NCBI GenBank assembly: GCA_003560355.1
Contig: PWIP01000009.1
Location: forward strand, 1 to 7,305
Direction: 5' to 3'
DNA from: Candidatus Dojkabacteria bacterium
GTDB taxonomy: Bacteria; Patescibacteriota; Dojkabacteria; SC72; T1SED10-24
Length of the DNA stretch: 7,305 nucleotides
Part shown: positions 1-6,355 of the stretch, piece after piece
Numbering within the stretch: position 1 is the first letter of the stretch
Layout of the letters: each line of letters starts with the position of its first letter
Position numbers and translations under genes: made by a program
The notes under the pieces: generated by a model
What the model saw: only the letters and a program-made list of their open reading frames with translations
What the model was told of the DNA's origin: nothing
The model's database searches: none

Positions 1-747
1 AGCTGTACGATTATTTTCCATTCCTTGAAGTTGAGTGCAAGTGGTTAAAATACAAGGATTAGCTTCTGTGCCATCACCTGATTCACATACAACATTCCAC
101 CAAGCCCATTCATCCAGAGTCATTCCATCTTTTTTTGCTATCCAATCAACATCTTCAAAATTAGTTTTAACACCAGTTAGTTTCCAGCGATATTCTCCAG
201 GTGTTAATTTTTCATTAATATCATATTCTTTCCATATCTCTATCTGATATTCTTTTGTTTCATATTCTACACAATATGGTTCATTCCAACAACCAAGTTC
301 ATCACAAATTTCTACACCATTATATTCATATTCTACACAATATGTTTTTGTTTCTGTTTCATAACCATCAAAAATCCATAACTGCCATTCATCCATTTGA
401 GCATCTAAACCATCTCTATTCACGAAATAAACATCATTAAAAATTTCTTGAGCTTTATAAAAAACAACACGCCCTCTCGCTTCACATTCTTTCCAACAAA
501 CATCTGTATTTTCTGTCAGCGTGTATTCAGCTATTCGCTCTTTCCATATCCAAAACTGGCTTTGAGATATACGAATTGTTCCATATTGTGGATTAAAATC
601 CTCTTGTAAAAATTCAGGCAAATTTTCACTAATTTCGAGTTCATGTATTTTACTCATTCCAAAAGGATTTAATGTATTTAATAACGAAGCATTTGCTACA
701 GAAAAACTTAAATAAACTATCAAAGCAAATATTAATATTTTCTTCAT
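1..747 (-). CDS. Secreted Cys/Trp-rich surface or fibre-like protein, N-terminal 249 residues (3' end off window)
   Basis: The frame stays open from an ATG at 747 to the left edge, so only the first 249 residues are visible. Residues 1-20 form a signal peptide (Lys-Lys start, hydrophobic core, likely cleavage after VANA). The mature part is rich in Trp, Tyr and Glu. It has nine Cys at 84, 88, 137, 148, 153, 159, 221, 232 and 237, which suggests disulphides or metal sites outside the cell. YCVEYE occurs at 136-141 and again at 158-163. The last visible stretch runs VDWIAKKDGMTLDEWAWW, then GDGTEANPC, then LTTCTQLQGM. This resembles the GxGTxxNPYxI...QLQ lead-in to GLUG/beta-helix repeats in archaeal surface proteins. 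The Shine-Dalgarno AGGAG (755-759) sits 7 nt before the ATG and overlaps the stop of the coat-like gene upstream. Being last after a capsid-like gene suggests a receptor-binding fibre, but a cellular adhesin is possible. The ORF and signal peptide are certain; the fibre role is inferred. Confidence 0.72.
   Translation of the reverse strand, partial: MKKILIFALIVYLSFSVANASLLNTLNPFGMSKIHELEISENLPEFLQEDFNPQYGTIRISQSQFWIWKERIAEYTLTENTDVCWKECEARGRVVFYKAQEIFNDVYFVNRDGLDAQMDEWQLWIFDGYETETKTYCVEYEYNGVEICDELGCWNEPYCVEYETKEYQIEIWKEYDINEKLTPGEYRWKLTGVKTNFEDVDWIAKKDGMTLDEWAWWNVVCESGDGTEANPCILTTCTQLQGMENNRTA
259..344 (-). repeat. 20-bp direct repeat inside the secreted-protein gene (259-278 and 325-344)
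   Basis: Two identical 20-bp copies start 66 bp apart, which is exactly 22 codons, so they keep the frame. Both encode the peptide YCVEYE (residues 136-141 and 158-163). The sequence between them carries Cys 148 and Cys 153. A small internal duplication of a Cys-containing strand is the simplest reading. Identity at DNA level suggests it is recent or is kept by recombination. Confidence 0.7.
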
Positions 748-757
748 AAATAAGCTC

Positions 758-1036
758 CTAATATCCCACTTGTCTTTGAGGCATTGCGTAATAAACCATT
801 CCAACAACAATCATTATCAATATCAAAAATGGAAATAATGATATTACTAATTCTGTTGCTGTATCGAGCCCCGCGTTCGCTGTGGCATCTTCGATTAATT
901 CTAAGATAACAGGTAACAAGGCGACATAAACAACAAGCGATACAAAAGTCATTACTAACCCTATTATGCTAAAAGCACCCTTTTTACCCACAGGGTTTCT
1001 TTCTCGAGCCAATTCAAGCAATTGCTTTAAATTCAT
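758..1036 (-). CDS. Small two-helix hydrophobic protein, candidate spindle-virus-type major capsid protein
   Basis: This 92-aa protein has an amphipathic start (1-13), a short basic stretch (GKKG, 17-20), a hydrophobic helix at about 21-48 containing VALLPVI, and a polar turn at 49-60 rich in Asp, Ala, Thr and Asn. A second hydrophobic helix (61-84, with LFPFLILIMIVVG) and a short polar tail follow. As I remember fusellovirus VP1/VP3, these coat proteins have the same layout: two hydrophobic helices, a Pro near the end of the first, a polar loop, then a helix with a VPLFYILVLI-like core. The layout and motif positions match, but I could not align them. The KKG-A junction could also be a class III (archaellin/pilin) signal with cleavage after Gly20, so a pilin-like subunit is the main alternative. 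The gene has the strongest Shine-Dalgarno in the window, as expected for an abundant product, and its ATGA start overlaps the stop of the 32-aa gene. Confidence 0.6.
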   Translation of the reverse strand: MNLKQLLELARERNPVGKKGAFSIIGLVMTFVSLVVYVALLPVILELIEDATANAGLDTATELVISLFPFLILIMIVVGMVYYAMPQRQVGY

Positions 1037-1131
1037 TTTTTCCTCCTTTTTCGCAGATATGATTTTACTCTAACTTTTTTACCATCTCTTTTTTGCACAT
1101 ATCCACATACTCGTTTTCTTCTTTTTACCAT
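1033..1131 (-). CDS. Very basic 32-aa protein
   Basis: This small gene starts at ATG 1131 and ends in a TGA that overlaps the coat-like start in an ATGA junction. It starts 2 nt after the stop of the 88-aa gene. Lys and Arg make up 17 of 32 residues. The centre reads GYVQKRDGKKVRVKSY, a Gly-Tyr-Val...Arg-Asp-Gly...Val pattern that I associate with small basic proteins near structural genes of phages and archaeal viruses. An AAGGT sequence 10 nt upstream could serve as Shine-Dalgarno. Tight fit on both sides and a coherent basic composition argue that it is a real gene. A role in binding or condensing DNA in the particle is an inference. It could instead be a translation leader for the coat-like gene. 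Confidence 0.68.
   Translation of the reverse strand: MVKRRKRVCGYVQKRDGKKVRVKSYLRKRRKK
1041..1047 (-). promoter_or_regulatory. Strong ribosome-binding site (AGGAGGA) for the coat-like gene
   Basis: AGGAGGA lies 4 nt before the ATG at 1036, within the last codons of the 32-aa gene, where it contributes to the Arg-Arg-Lys ending. It is the fullest anti-16S match in the window and supports the chosen start. With the ATGA overlap it suggests translation coupled to the tiny upstream gene. Confidence 0.75.
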
Positions 1132-1133
1132 GA

Positions 1134-1400
1134 TTATTTACCTTGTAATATACCGAAATTTATTCCGGCTTTTATTGGCTTGAAACTTGCAGCTGCCTTT
1201 TCTTTTCCTCTGATTTTAGCAAATTCAAGAGCTCTTTTTCTTTTTTCTTTTCTATATATTTCTTTCTCTGTTTTTCTGAGTTCTTTTCTAAATGCGATTT
1301 CTTCTTTTATTTCAGCCTTTAATTTTGCTTTTGAGCTTTTAATTTTAGCTTTGATGTCTTTAGACAATTTCGCTTTTTTATTTTTTAATAATTCAAACAT
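1134..1400 (-). CDS. Lys/Arg-rich helical 88-aa protein, possible nucleic-acid-binding virion protein
   Basis: The protein has about 30 Lys/Arg among 88 residues, with Glu spaced so that residues 1-75 should form a long charged helix or coiled coil. A short less charged tail follows (ASFKPIKAGINFGILQGK). There is no signal peptide or membrane helix. AGGAGGT lies 8 nt before the ATG, inside the last codons of the 936-aa gene. The opposite strand is also open, but it encodes a Phe/Leu-rich string, which is what a Lys/Glu-rich helix gives when read in reverse. Its place between a large structural-like protein and a coat-like protein, next to another basic protein, suggests a DNA-condensing or core role comparable to the basic VP2 of some fuselloviruses. 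The role is inferred; no domain is recognised. Confidence 0.72.
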   Translation of the reverse strand: MFELLKNKKAKLSKDIKAKIKSSKAKLKAEIKEEIAFRKELRKTEKEIYRKEKRKRALEFAKIRGKEKAAASFKPIKAGINFGILQGK

Positions 1401-1402
1401 TT

Positions 1403-4213
1403 TTATTTACCTCCTAATATTTTTAATTTAGGTATTTTGAATAATCTCAACCCTCTTTTTTTCTTCCTCTTTTTTCGTTTTTTTAGTGGTATCTTAAAAC
1501 CTACATCTTTTATATCTGATTCTATCCCCCATTCTTTGCTGAAATCAACCATTTCTTTTGTTGGGAATCTCCACGCTGAACCACGCCACCTGACTTCTCT
1601 TCTGAATTTCTGTTTAACTGCTGGCGTAGGTGGAAGAAAAGTTGCTGGTTTCATTGTTGTTGCCTCTGTTCTTGCTATAGACAATAAATCAGGCGATGGG
1701 AATATATCAAATGATATTTTAAAAGATGGTGCTTTTGGCGTAGGCATTTTCATAGGTATATCTACGCTTTTATCCCTAAACATCCACACAGGAGGAGGAA
1801 AAAATGGTGGCTCTACAACTAACCCTGGAAAATCTATTGTTGTTTTTGGCGTTGTAATTGTTTCTGTGATGGGTTCTGTTATTGTTTGAGTTTTTGTCTT
1901 TGTTGTTGTTGTTAATTTCGGTGTTGTTCCGGCCATTGTAACGGGCTTTAATTTTTGAGTTGGTGTTGTATCTAACATATATTCACTTTTTATTGATTCT
2001 AAAGGAGCTGTTGTTAAATCAGTAGTAGGTGTTTCCATAGTCAAAGGAACAAATGTGGCTTTATATCCTCTAACTGTTCTCGTTGCCACACTTATGTCTC
2101 TAACAAAACCCCAATCTGTTGAGCCAGTAACAATAGGTTTTAATTTTGGAGCTTCTAACCCTGATAAGCTTTTAGCAACACTAAAATCTGGAGAATAACT
2201 CATAGTTGTTTTTATTTTTGGAATTGAAGTAGCATCAATTAAACCCCTTGCATCTGGGGCTGGAGTTCCAAGCTTAACAAATTCAGCTCTTGTTGGTAAT
2301 GGTGTTGTCGGTTTTATTGGCTGGAATGTTTTACTTATAGATTTTGCTGGTATTTGTAAATATTTAACACCAGGAGTTGTTAATTTTGTTGGATATAATA
2401 TAGACCTTGATATTCCAAATTTTCCTGGCTTTCCTATTCCAAATTTAGCTATTTTCATATCTCCTAATGTTATTTTTTGCATAACAAATATATTTTTTTT
2501 ACTTAGTGATTTAAGAATTATATCTGCTTGAGTTGCAGCTCTTGGTGTTTGGATACTTGTAAATGCACTTCTAAAAGGAGAAGCCATCATTTGCAAACCT
2601 TTACTATCTACTTTAACTACATCAGATAATACGCTTGGTTTATATATTAATTTAAATTGTTCGGATGTAAGTGCTGCTTTGGGTTTAATTGGAAATTCAT
2701 AGAAGTATCCACCTACGCCTTTTTTGCCAAATTGCACATCTATTCCAGCCATTTTCATTTCTGTAATAACTTGTTTAGGTAGTGGTTTATCTGTGATTAA
2801 TGAACCTGTAACAGGCTTGGTATAAGTAACTTTAGCTCCCGAAGGTAATGTAACAACTTGTTTTTTATATCCATATAGCAAATCATATTCTTTAACCACA
2901 GTTGGTTTTTTTGTTTCTATTGCTGTTTTTTTAGTAATCGAAGGTTTAGAAACCGCTTTTGAACCTATTCCTAAACCACCTATAATCACACCAGTAGTTA
3001 ATAAACTTCTATACCCTTCTGCTCGTGTTTCAATATCTGGAGAACGATATTTTTGCACATCAGAAACAATCTTTTTTCCCACACTTGCGTATATTCCACC
3101 TTTAATAATTGGAACACTTGCTTGTATATAAGGTGTTAATTTGGAAGCTATAACTGGTTTAGCAGCTAAAGCAAGTTTCGCAGCCCCTAAAGTTTTAGTT
3201 ATAGCACCACCAGTTATTACTGATGCCGCACCTAAACCTATTGGACTTTCTATTAAAGCATATTTTGCTGCTGCAATTCCTCTTCCATATTTTGAAACAT
3301 CTGTTTGGATTCCTTCATAAACTTTACCTATAGATTCTAATCTTGTTTGTTCTTGTATTCCAGGAGTCAAAAAAGTTGGTATATCTGTTGCTGTTTGTTT
3401 CCCTATATATTCATATTGTGTTGCTGGTATATCTATAGGTTCTAAAAGTGTTTGTTTTGGAGGTGAATATCCTTTTTCTCTTCTTAATTTCCATTGATCT
3501 ACTATTCCTGTAAATGTAGGTAAAGCCGCAAATAAGGGGTGTTTTTCTTTGACTTTTTTGCCTAAATCAACATAACTTTCTTTTATCTCTTCTTGAATCA
3601 TTTTATCTGTTGATGCTGTTGGTTCTGCTTCTATTCTTGTTTTTCCACCTTCTGTAATAACATAAACATCAAAAGTATGACCATATCTTTCAAACATATC
3701 TTTATCGCTGCCACTCAACATTCTTTTAAATTCTTCTATCTCTGCTTCTGTCGCTTTTCGTTTACCCTTTTTTATTTTAGGTGTAGTTGGCTCAATAGGA
3801 AATCCTGCTATATGAGTCCCTGTTGGTGTTTCGAGAGCTTTTATATCATAATATCTAAAACTTGTTTGCTTTGCAATTTCTGGGTCTAAAGAACTATATA
3901 AATGTTGCTGCTCTTCTTTAGTCGCTTCTCTTCCATACCTTTCAATTTGTCCTGATGTTGGACTGGGAGTATATTTTGCTTTGTATTGATAAAACTTTTC
4001 TTGGTGTTCTGGAGCTAAATAATTAGTAATCCCAGCTTCTTTCATTTCTTCTCGAGCTTTTGTTGCTGCCTTTCTTCTTTGTCTACCTTCTTCTATTTCT
4101 TTTTTTGTGGCTGGAGTATACCCTTTAGGTCTTTTTCCATCTTTAGTTACATCTACTATTTTACCTGATATAGGGTCACGATGATATGTATAACCACCCC
4201 ATGATTTGCTCAT
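1403..4213 (-). CDS. Large 936-aa structural-like protein with hydrophobic Gly/Ala centre and basic tail
   Basis: No known domain is recognised. There is no signal peptide. Visible parts, in order: a polar basic N-terminus (1-250) with helical Glu/Lys stretches; a Gly/Ala-rich hydrophobic region with possible membrane or fusion-like segments (about 313-380 and 403-421); a long Lys/Pro/Thr middle likely rich in beta structure (430-750); a Thr-rich linker (about 752-793); a proline cluster PPFFPPPVW (802-810); an aromatic basic segment RREVRWRGSAWRF (871-883); and a tail of ten consecutive Lys/Arg (911-920) before GLRLFKIPKLKILGGK. Size and place, first in the coat-like block, recall large virion proteins of spindle-shaped archaeal viruses such as fusellovirus VP4. 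The missing signal peptide fits an internal or end-cap protein better than a free surface one. It has its own promoter-like upstream region. The ORF is certain; the structural role is inferred from context. Confidence 0.75.
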   Translation of the reverse strand: MSKSWGGYTYHRDPISGKIVDVTKDGKRPKGYTPATKKEIEEGRQRRKAATKAREEMKEAGITNYLAPEHQEKFYQYKAKYTPSPTSGQIERYGREATKEEQQHLYSSLDPEIAKQTSFRYYDIKALETPTGTHIAGFPIEPTTPKIKKGKRKATEAEIEEFKRMLSGSDKDMFERYGHTFDVYVITEGGKTRIEAEPTASTDKMIQEEIKESYVDLGKKVKEKHPLFAALPTFTGIVDQWKLRREKGYSPPKQTLLEPIDIPATQYEYIGKQTATDIPTFLTPGIQEQTRLESIGKVYEGIQTDVSKYGRGIAAAKYALIESPIGLGAASVITGGAITKTLGAAKLALAAKPVIASKLTPYIQASVPIIKGGIYASVGKKIVSDVQKYRSPDIETRAEGYRSLLTTGVIIGGLGIGSKAVSKPSITKKTAIETKKPTVVKEYDLLYGYKKQVVTLPSGAKVTYTKPVTGSLITDKPLPKQVITEMKMAGIDVQFGKKGVGGYFYEFPIKPKAALTSEQFKLIYKPSVLSDVVKVDSKGLQMMASPFRSAFTSIQTPRAATQADIILKSLSKKNIFVMQKITLGDMKIAKFGIGKPGKFGISRSILYPTKLTTPGVKYLQIPAKSISKTFQPIKPTTPLPTRAEFVKLGTPAPDARGLIDATSIPKIKTTMSYSPDFSVAKSLSGLEAPKLKPIVTGSTDWGFVRDISVATRTVRGYKATFVPLTMETPTTDLTTAPLESIKSEYMLDTTPTQKLKPVTMAGTTPKLTTTTKTKTQTITEPITETITTPKTTIDFPGLVVEPPFFPPPVWMFRDKSVDIPMKMPTPKAPSFKISFDIFPSPDLLSIARTEATTMKPATFLPPTPAVKQKFRREVRWRGSAWRFPTKEMVDFSKEWGIESDIKDVGFKIPLKKRKKRKKKRGLRLFKIPKLKILGGK
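1409..1415 (-). promoter_or_regulatory. Ribosome-binding site (AGGAGGT) inside the end of the 936-aa gene
   Basis: AGGAGGT is read by the 936-aa gene as part of its Leu-Gly-Gly-Lys-stop ending and lies 8 nt before the ATG at 1400. The stop of the large gene is between the site and the start codon, so ribosomes finishing the large protein could re-start on the 88-aa gene. The site supports that start. Confidence 0.72.
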
Positions 4214-4215
4214 TT

Positions 4216-4231
4216 TACCTCAATACCTCAA
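4216..4231 (-). promoter_or_regulatory. Duplicated ribosome-binding site before the 936-aa gene
   Basis: The 8-mer TTGAGGTA occurs twice in tandem just before the ATG at 4213. The near GAGGT is only 3 nt from the ATG, while the far one is 11 nt away. Neither spacing is ideal, so the pair may act together. The site supports the start at 4213. Confidence 0.6.
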
Positions 4232-4239
4232 AACACACT

Positions 4240-4267
4240 CTTTTATAAGTAGTCGCAAGTATTTAAA
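4240..4267 (-). promoter_or_regulatory. Archaeal-type promoter for the 936-aa gene and the virion block
   Basis: TTTAAATA (4260-4267) matches the archaeal TATA-box pattern and is preceded by A-rich sequence that could serve as BRE. A start site about 26 nt from its centre would fall near 4237, giving a leader of roughly 24 nt with both GAGGT sites. A second AT-rich element, TTATAAAAG (4240-4248), could be an alternative box, but it would place the start almost at the ATG. The TTTAAATA box lies within a short symmetry, AAGT and ACTT around a 6-bp core (4257-4270). This is the only intergenic gap over 15 bp in the window, which supports a promoter here. No start site has been measured. Confidence 0.55.
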
Positions 4268-4275
4268 CTTTTGTT

Positions 4276-4304
4276 TTAGCTCGACTTAGCTCGACTTAGC
4301 TCGA
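4276..4304 (-). repeat. Three tandem copies of TCGAGCTAAG upstream of the promoter
   Basis: The 10-bp unit TCGAGCTAAG is repeated 2.9 times without mismatch in the full units. The first copy provides the last codons and the TAA stop of the ATPase gene; the others are non-coding. The array ends 8 bp upstream of the TTTAAATA box, and its 10-bp period places each copy on the same face of the helix. That is a typical arrangement for regulator binding next to a promoter. It may instead be a simple slippage expansion. Confidence 0.72.
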
Positions 4305-5396
4305 TTTTTCCCTTATCAAGTCCAGCTCATCTATTTTGCTTTTTGTCTTCTTTTGCTTCTTTTTCTCTTTTGCTGCTTTTTTCTTAAGTTTCCTGCGTTC
4401 AAGCTCTTCTGTAAAATCAGGATAACCTTCTTTATTTGCCTTATGCAATATTTTATCTTTGAGCCAACGAGCTTTTTCAGATCCTATATTCATTTTGCTT
4501 CTGATTATATAGTCTCGCAACATTCTTTTTTGACCTCTATGAGAAAGAGTAATTTCATCCTTAAGTTTTTTCCATCCGATTTCAATCAATTCATCGTCCG
4601 ACAACGATTTATTCATTTCTTTTTGCTCTTTCTCTTGTAATTGCAATAATTCCGCTTGAATTTCACTATTCAATTTTGATGTAAATTTTTCTTTGACTTT
4701 TTTATATCTATTTACTATTGCCGCTCCTGGTTTTTTTATTTCTAAAAACTCCACAACAAACTTGCCTTTATGCTGTTTGTTCTTGCCAAATATATTATAT
4801 CTCGGCTTGACTGTCTTGATGTTGTCACGCCCCATAGGAGAAGTGTATAACAACCTTGCCTTAGTCACACCTCTGTGATAATGTATGCCTTTTGTTTCCA
4901 TTCTCGCATTACATAGTTTCCTCGTTTGCGAGTCCACAAACGAAATGTCAGGAACTGTCAAAATCAACATAAGATTCCTATGCCCCCATGTCTGCAAAAC
5001 ATAATTAACAGATTTGTTTAAGATAGAATACCAATTTCTTGAGCTCATAGATTTACCTGTTCCTATCTCATCCCAAAGGATAACTGCTCCTGTTTTAAGA
5101 TTTGGATTTTTTAGCAAATCCATAAATTCTTTTGCTGTGAAAATTACATTTCTCTCAATTTTAAAATTTGGGTCTACTTCCATAGCCAGTCGCAAAGCAG
5201 CCAACGATTTGCCGCTCCTGGTTCTGCCATGAACTATCAAAACAAAGTTTTTTCCTTTTTCGAGCATTACTTGAATTTGTTTTGTTAGAAATGTAGTGCC
5301 ATCTTTTTTTTGAGGAATTACAACATAATCTCCTTTTTTAGTGCTAACTCTTTTAAAACCAGCTTTATTAAGTGGTAGTTGCATTAAAGCATCCAT
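4296..5396 (-). CDS. P-loop ATPase, Zot/viral-morphogenesis-like (assembly, packaging or secretion motor)
   Basis: The 366-aa protein has a Walker A, GRTRSGKS (57-64), after a hydrophobic strand (FVLIVH), and a Walker B, AVILWDE (104-110). After these come SSRNW (118-122), NYVLQTWGHRN (131-141), a strand ending in TVPD (147-150) and DSQTRKL (155-161), with Arg159 a possible arginine finger. This order (GKS, hhhhDE, QTxxHRN, TVP, D..xRKL) is what I recall from archaeal mobile-element ATPases often annotated as zonula-occludens-toxin-like, in the wider FtsK/HerA-related group. There is no N-terminal membrane helix, so it is probably cytoplasmic and docks on one of the membrane proteins of the operon. 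The C-terminal third is helical and very basic (from about 335), which fits DNA or membrane contact. Start 5396 overlaps the upstream stop as TAATG, so translation is probably coupled; only a weak Shine-Dalgarno is seen. ATPase identity is strong; the exact family and substrate are inferred. Confidence 0.85.
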   Translation of the reverse strand: MDALMQLPLNKAGFKRVSTKKGDYVVIPQKKDGTTFLTKQIQVMLEKGKNFVLIVHGRTRSGKSLAALRLAMEVDPNFKIERNVIFTAKEFMDLLKNPNLKTGAVILWDEIGTGKSMSSRNWYSILNKSVNYVLQTWGHRNLMLILTVPDISFVDSQTRKLCNARMETKGIHYHRGVTKARLLYTSPMGRDNIKTVKPRYNIFGKNKQHKGKFVVEFLEIKKPGAAIVNRYKKVKEKFTSKLNSEIQAELLQLQEKEQKEMNKSLSDDELIEIGWKKLKDEITLSHRGQKRMLRDYIIRSKMNIGSEKARWLKDKILHKANKEGYPDFTEELERRKLKKKAAKEKKKQKKTKSKIDELDLIREKSS

Positions 5397-5782
5397 TATT
5401 CATCAAACCCAATTCTTTCAATTGCTTTTACTTCAGGCATAACATCTGGTAATGTTGAAACTATTTGCATAACTCTCATAAATCGCATTCGCAAATACTC
5501 ATAATAATCTAATAAGTTATTTTTATCTTTTGCTTCTTTTCCTTTTTCAAGCAATGTTTTTATTTCTTTTTTATACTCCTCATCTAAATTATTGATTAAA
5601 AAAGCTTCGAGCATTTTAATAGACCTCTCAAATTTTGTTAAATATTCTTTGCTTGTTGGGCATCTTGAGCCATATTCCATTACTCTTGCTATTTGATTAA
5701 AAAGGATAGACTGAAAGGCAAACTCAGCATTGCCTTTCTTAAATTCATCTACATTAACAGTAGTAAAATCTAAAGCCCCCAT
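5396..5782 (-). CDS. Soluble helical protein of unknown function (128 aa)
   Basis: No family is recognised. The protein is mainly charged helix, with a long Lys/Glu-rich central part (around residues 65-90), one Cys (41) and no signal peptide or membrane segment. It starts 6 nt after the preceding stop, behind a GGAGGA that lies 9 nt upstream, and its stop overlaps the ATPase start (TAATG). This tight coupling suggests that it is made in proportion to the ATPase and may be a cytoplasmic partner or adaptor of it. The partner role is an inference from position only. Confidence 0.72.
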   Translation of the reverse strand: MGALDFTTVNVDEFKKGNAEFAFQSILFNQIARVMEYGSRCPTSKEYLTKFERSIKMLEAFLINNLDEEYKKEIKTLLEKGKEAKDKNNLLDYYEYLRMRFMRVMQIVSTLPDVMPEVKAIERIGFDE

Positions 5783-5788
5783 TTATGC

Positions 5789-6355
5789 CTATCCTCCAAC
5801 GAAGCCTCTAACCATCTGTAATAATGATTGTAATTGAGGCATCATAGTTCCCAAATCGCTTCTAATCATAAATATTAGAATCAATGACGCTACTCCCGCT
5901 CCTGCTGCAACAAAAATCGCCAAGTCTTTTAATTGCTGTAATTTCTCATTTTCAGGCATTTGTCCGCTTTGTCTTGCTACTATAATCGCTTGTTTAAACA
6001 TTTCTGGTGTCAGCTTTGAACTTTCAAGCCCTTCACCTTGAATATCTAATGGTTCACTACACCCTTCCGCATAAAGTAATGCTGGTGCATTCTTGTAAAA
6101 TTTTATTTTTTTGTTGTTTTTGTAATATGGAAGATTATTTATTTCTGTTATCGCTGTATCCTTTTTCTTCCCACCATATTTTTTTGCGTCAAGATAAATT
6201 CTATTGTCTTCCCCAAGAAGAAATACATAAGAATAACCCTTCCCCAATTTTACTTTTAATGTTGAAAGAATTTCATTTTTACCAAGATAAAGTAAAAATA
6301 CTAAAAATCCTCCCATTACCATTATTGTTGTTATTAAACTTGTTATTAACCACAT
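5789..6355 (-). CDS. Membrane protein with one helix at each end and a soluble middle domain (188 aa)
   Basis: I place the start at ATG 6355, not the upstream ATG at 6400. It overlaps the preceding stop as TGATG, lies 5 nt after a GGGGTGG stretch, and makes residue 1 the start of a membrane helix. Helix one is at about 2-24 and helix two at 144-165. Between them is a roughly 115-residue domain with beta-rich and basic character (YSYVFLLGEDNRIYLDAKKYG, in part) and the phrase APALLYAEGCSEPLD (90-104), followed by a helical stretch (LTPEMFKQAI). Similar 'LLYxEGxxEPLD' phrases occur, to my memory, in membrane proteins near ATPases in archaeal mobile elements; this needs checking. A membrane anchor or docking factor for the ATPase is the simplest guess. 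Confidence 0.72.
   Translation of the reverse strand: MWLITSLITTIMVMGGFLVFLLYLGKNEILSTLKVKLGKGYSYVFLLGEDNRIYLDAKKYGGKKKDTAITEINNLPYYKNNKKIKFYKNAPALLYAEGCSEPLDIQGEGLESSKLTPEMFKQAIIVARQSGQMPENEKLQQLKDLAIFVAAGAGVASLILIFMIRSDLGTMMPQLQSLLQMVRGFVGG
5792..5797 (-). promoter_or_regulatory. Ribosome-binding site (GGAGGA) for the 128-aa gene
   Basis: GGAGGA lies 9 nt before the ATG at 5782 and encodes the last Gly-Gly of the 188-aa protein just before its TAG stop. It repeats the arrangement at the 936/88-aa junction, where the upstream gene also ends in Gly-Gly because its last codons carry the next gene's site. Confidence 0.65.

Noticed and set aside
35..440. Two short plus-strand frames at the left end
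   Set aside because: They are antisense to the secreted-protein gene, which is open for 249 codons with a signal peptide and ribosome-binding site.
1093..1431. 112-aa hydrophobic plus-strand frame that could pass for a membrane protein
   Set aside because: It mirrors the Lys/Glu-rich 88-aa gene and the 32-aa gene, both of which have good starts and couplings; the hydrophobicity is a product of reading AAA/GAA codons backwards.
1447..1482. Purine runs in the basic tail of the 936-aa gene as a programmed frameshift site
   Set aside because: A-rich heptamers are expected in a Lys/Arg run; I see no downstream structure and the zero frame ends normally in a stop joined to the next gene's ribosome-binding site.
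1437..1889. 150-aa open frame on the plus strand
   Set aside because: It lies fully antisense to the 936-aa gene, over its Thr/Pro/Lys-rich end, and has low-complexity composition and no convincing ribosome-binding site.
5045..5065. GTGKS after Walker B read as a second nucleotide-binding P-loop
   Set aside because: It lacks the preceding hydrophobic strand and correct spacing, and follows the Walker B directly, so a separate nucleotide site is unlikely.
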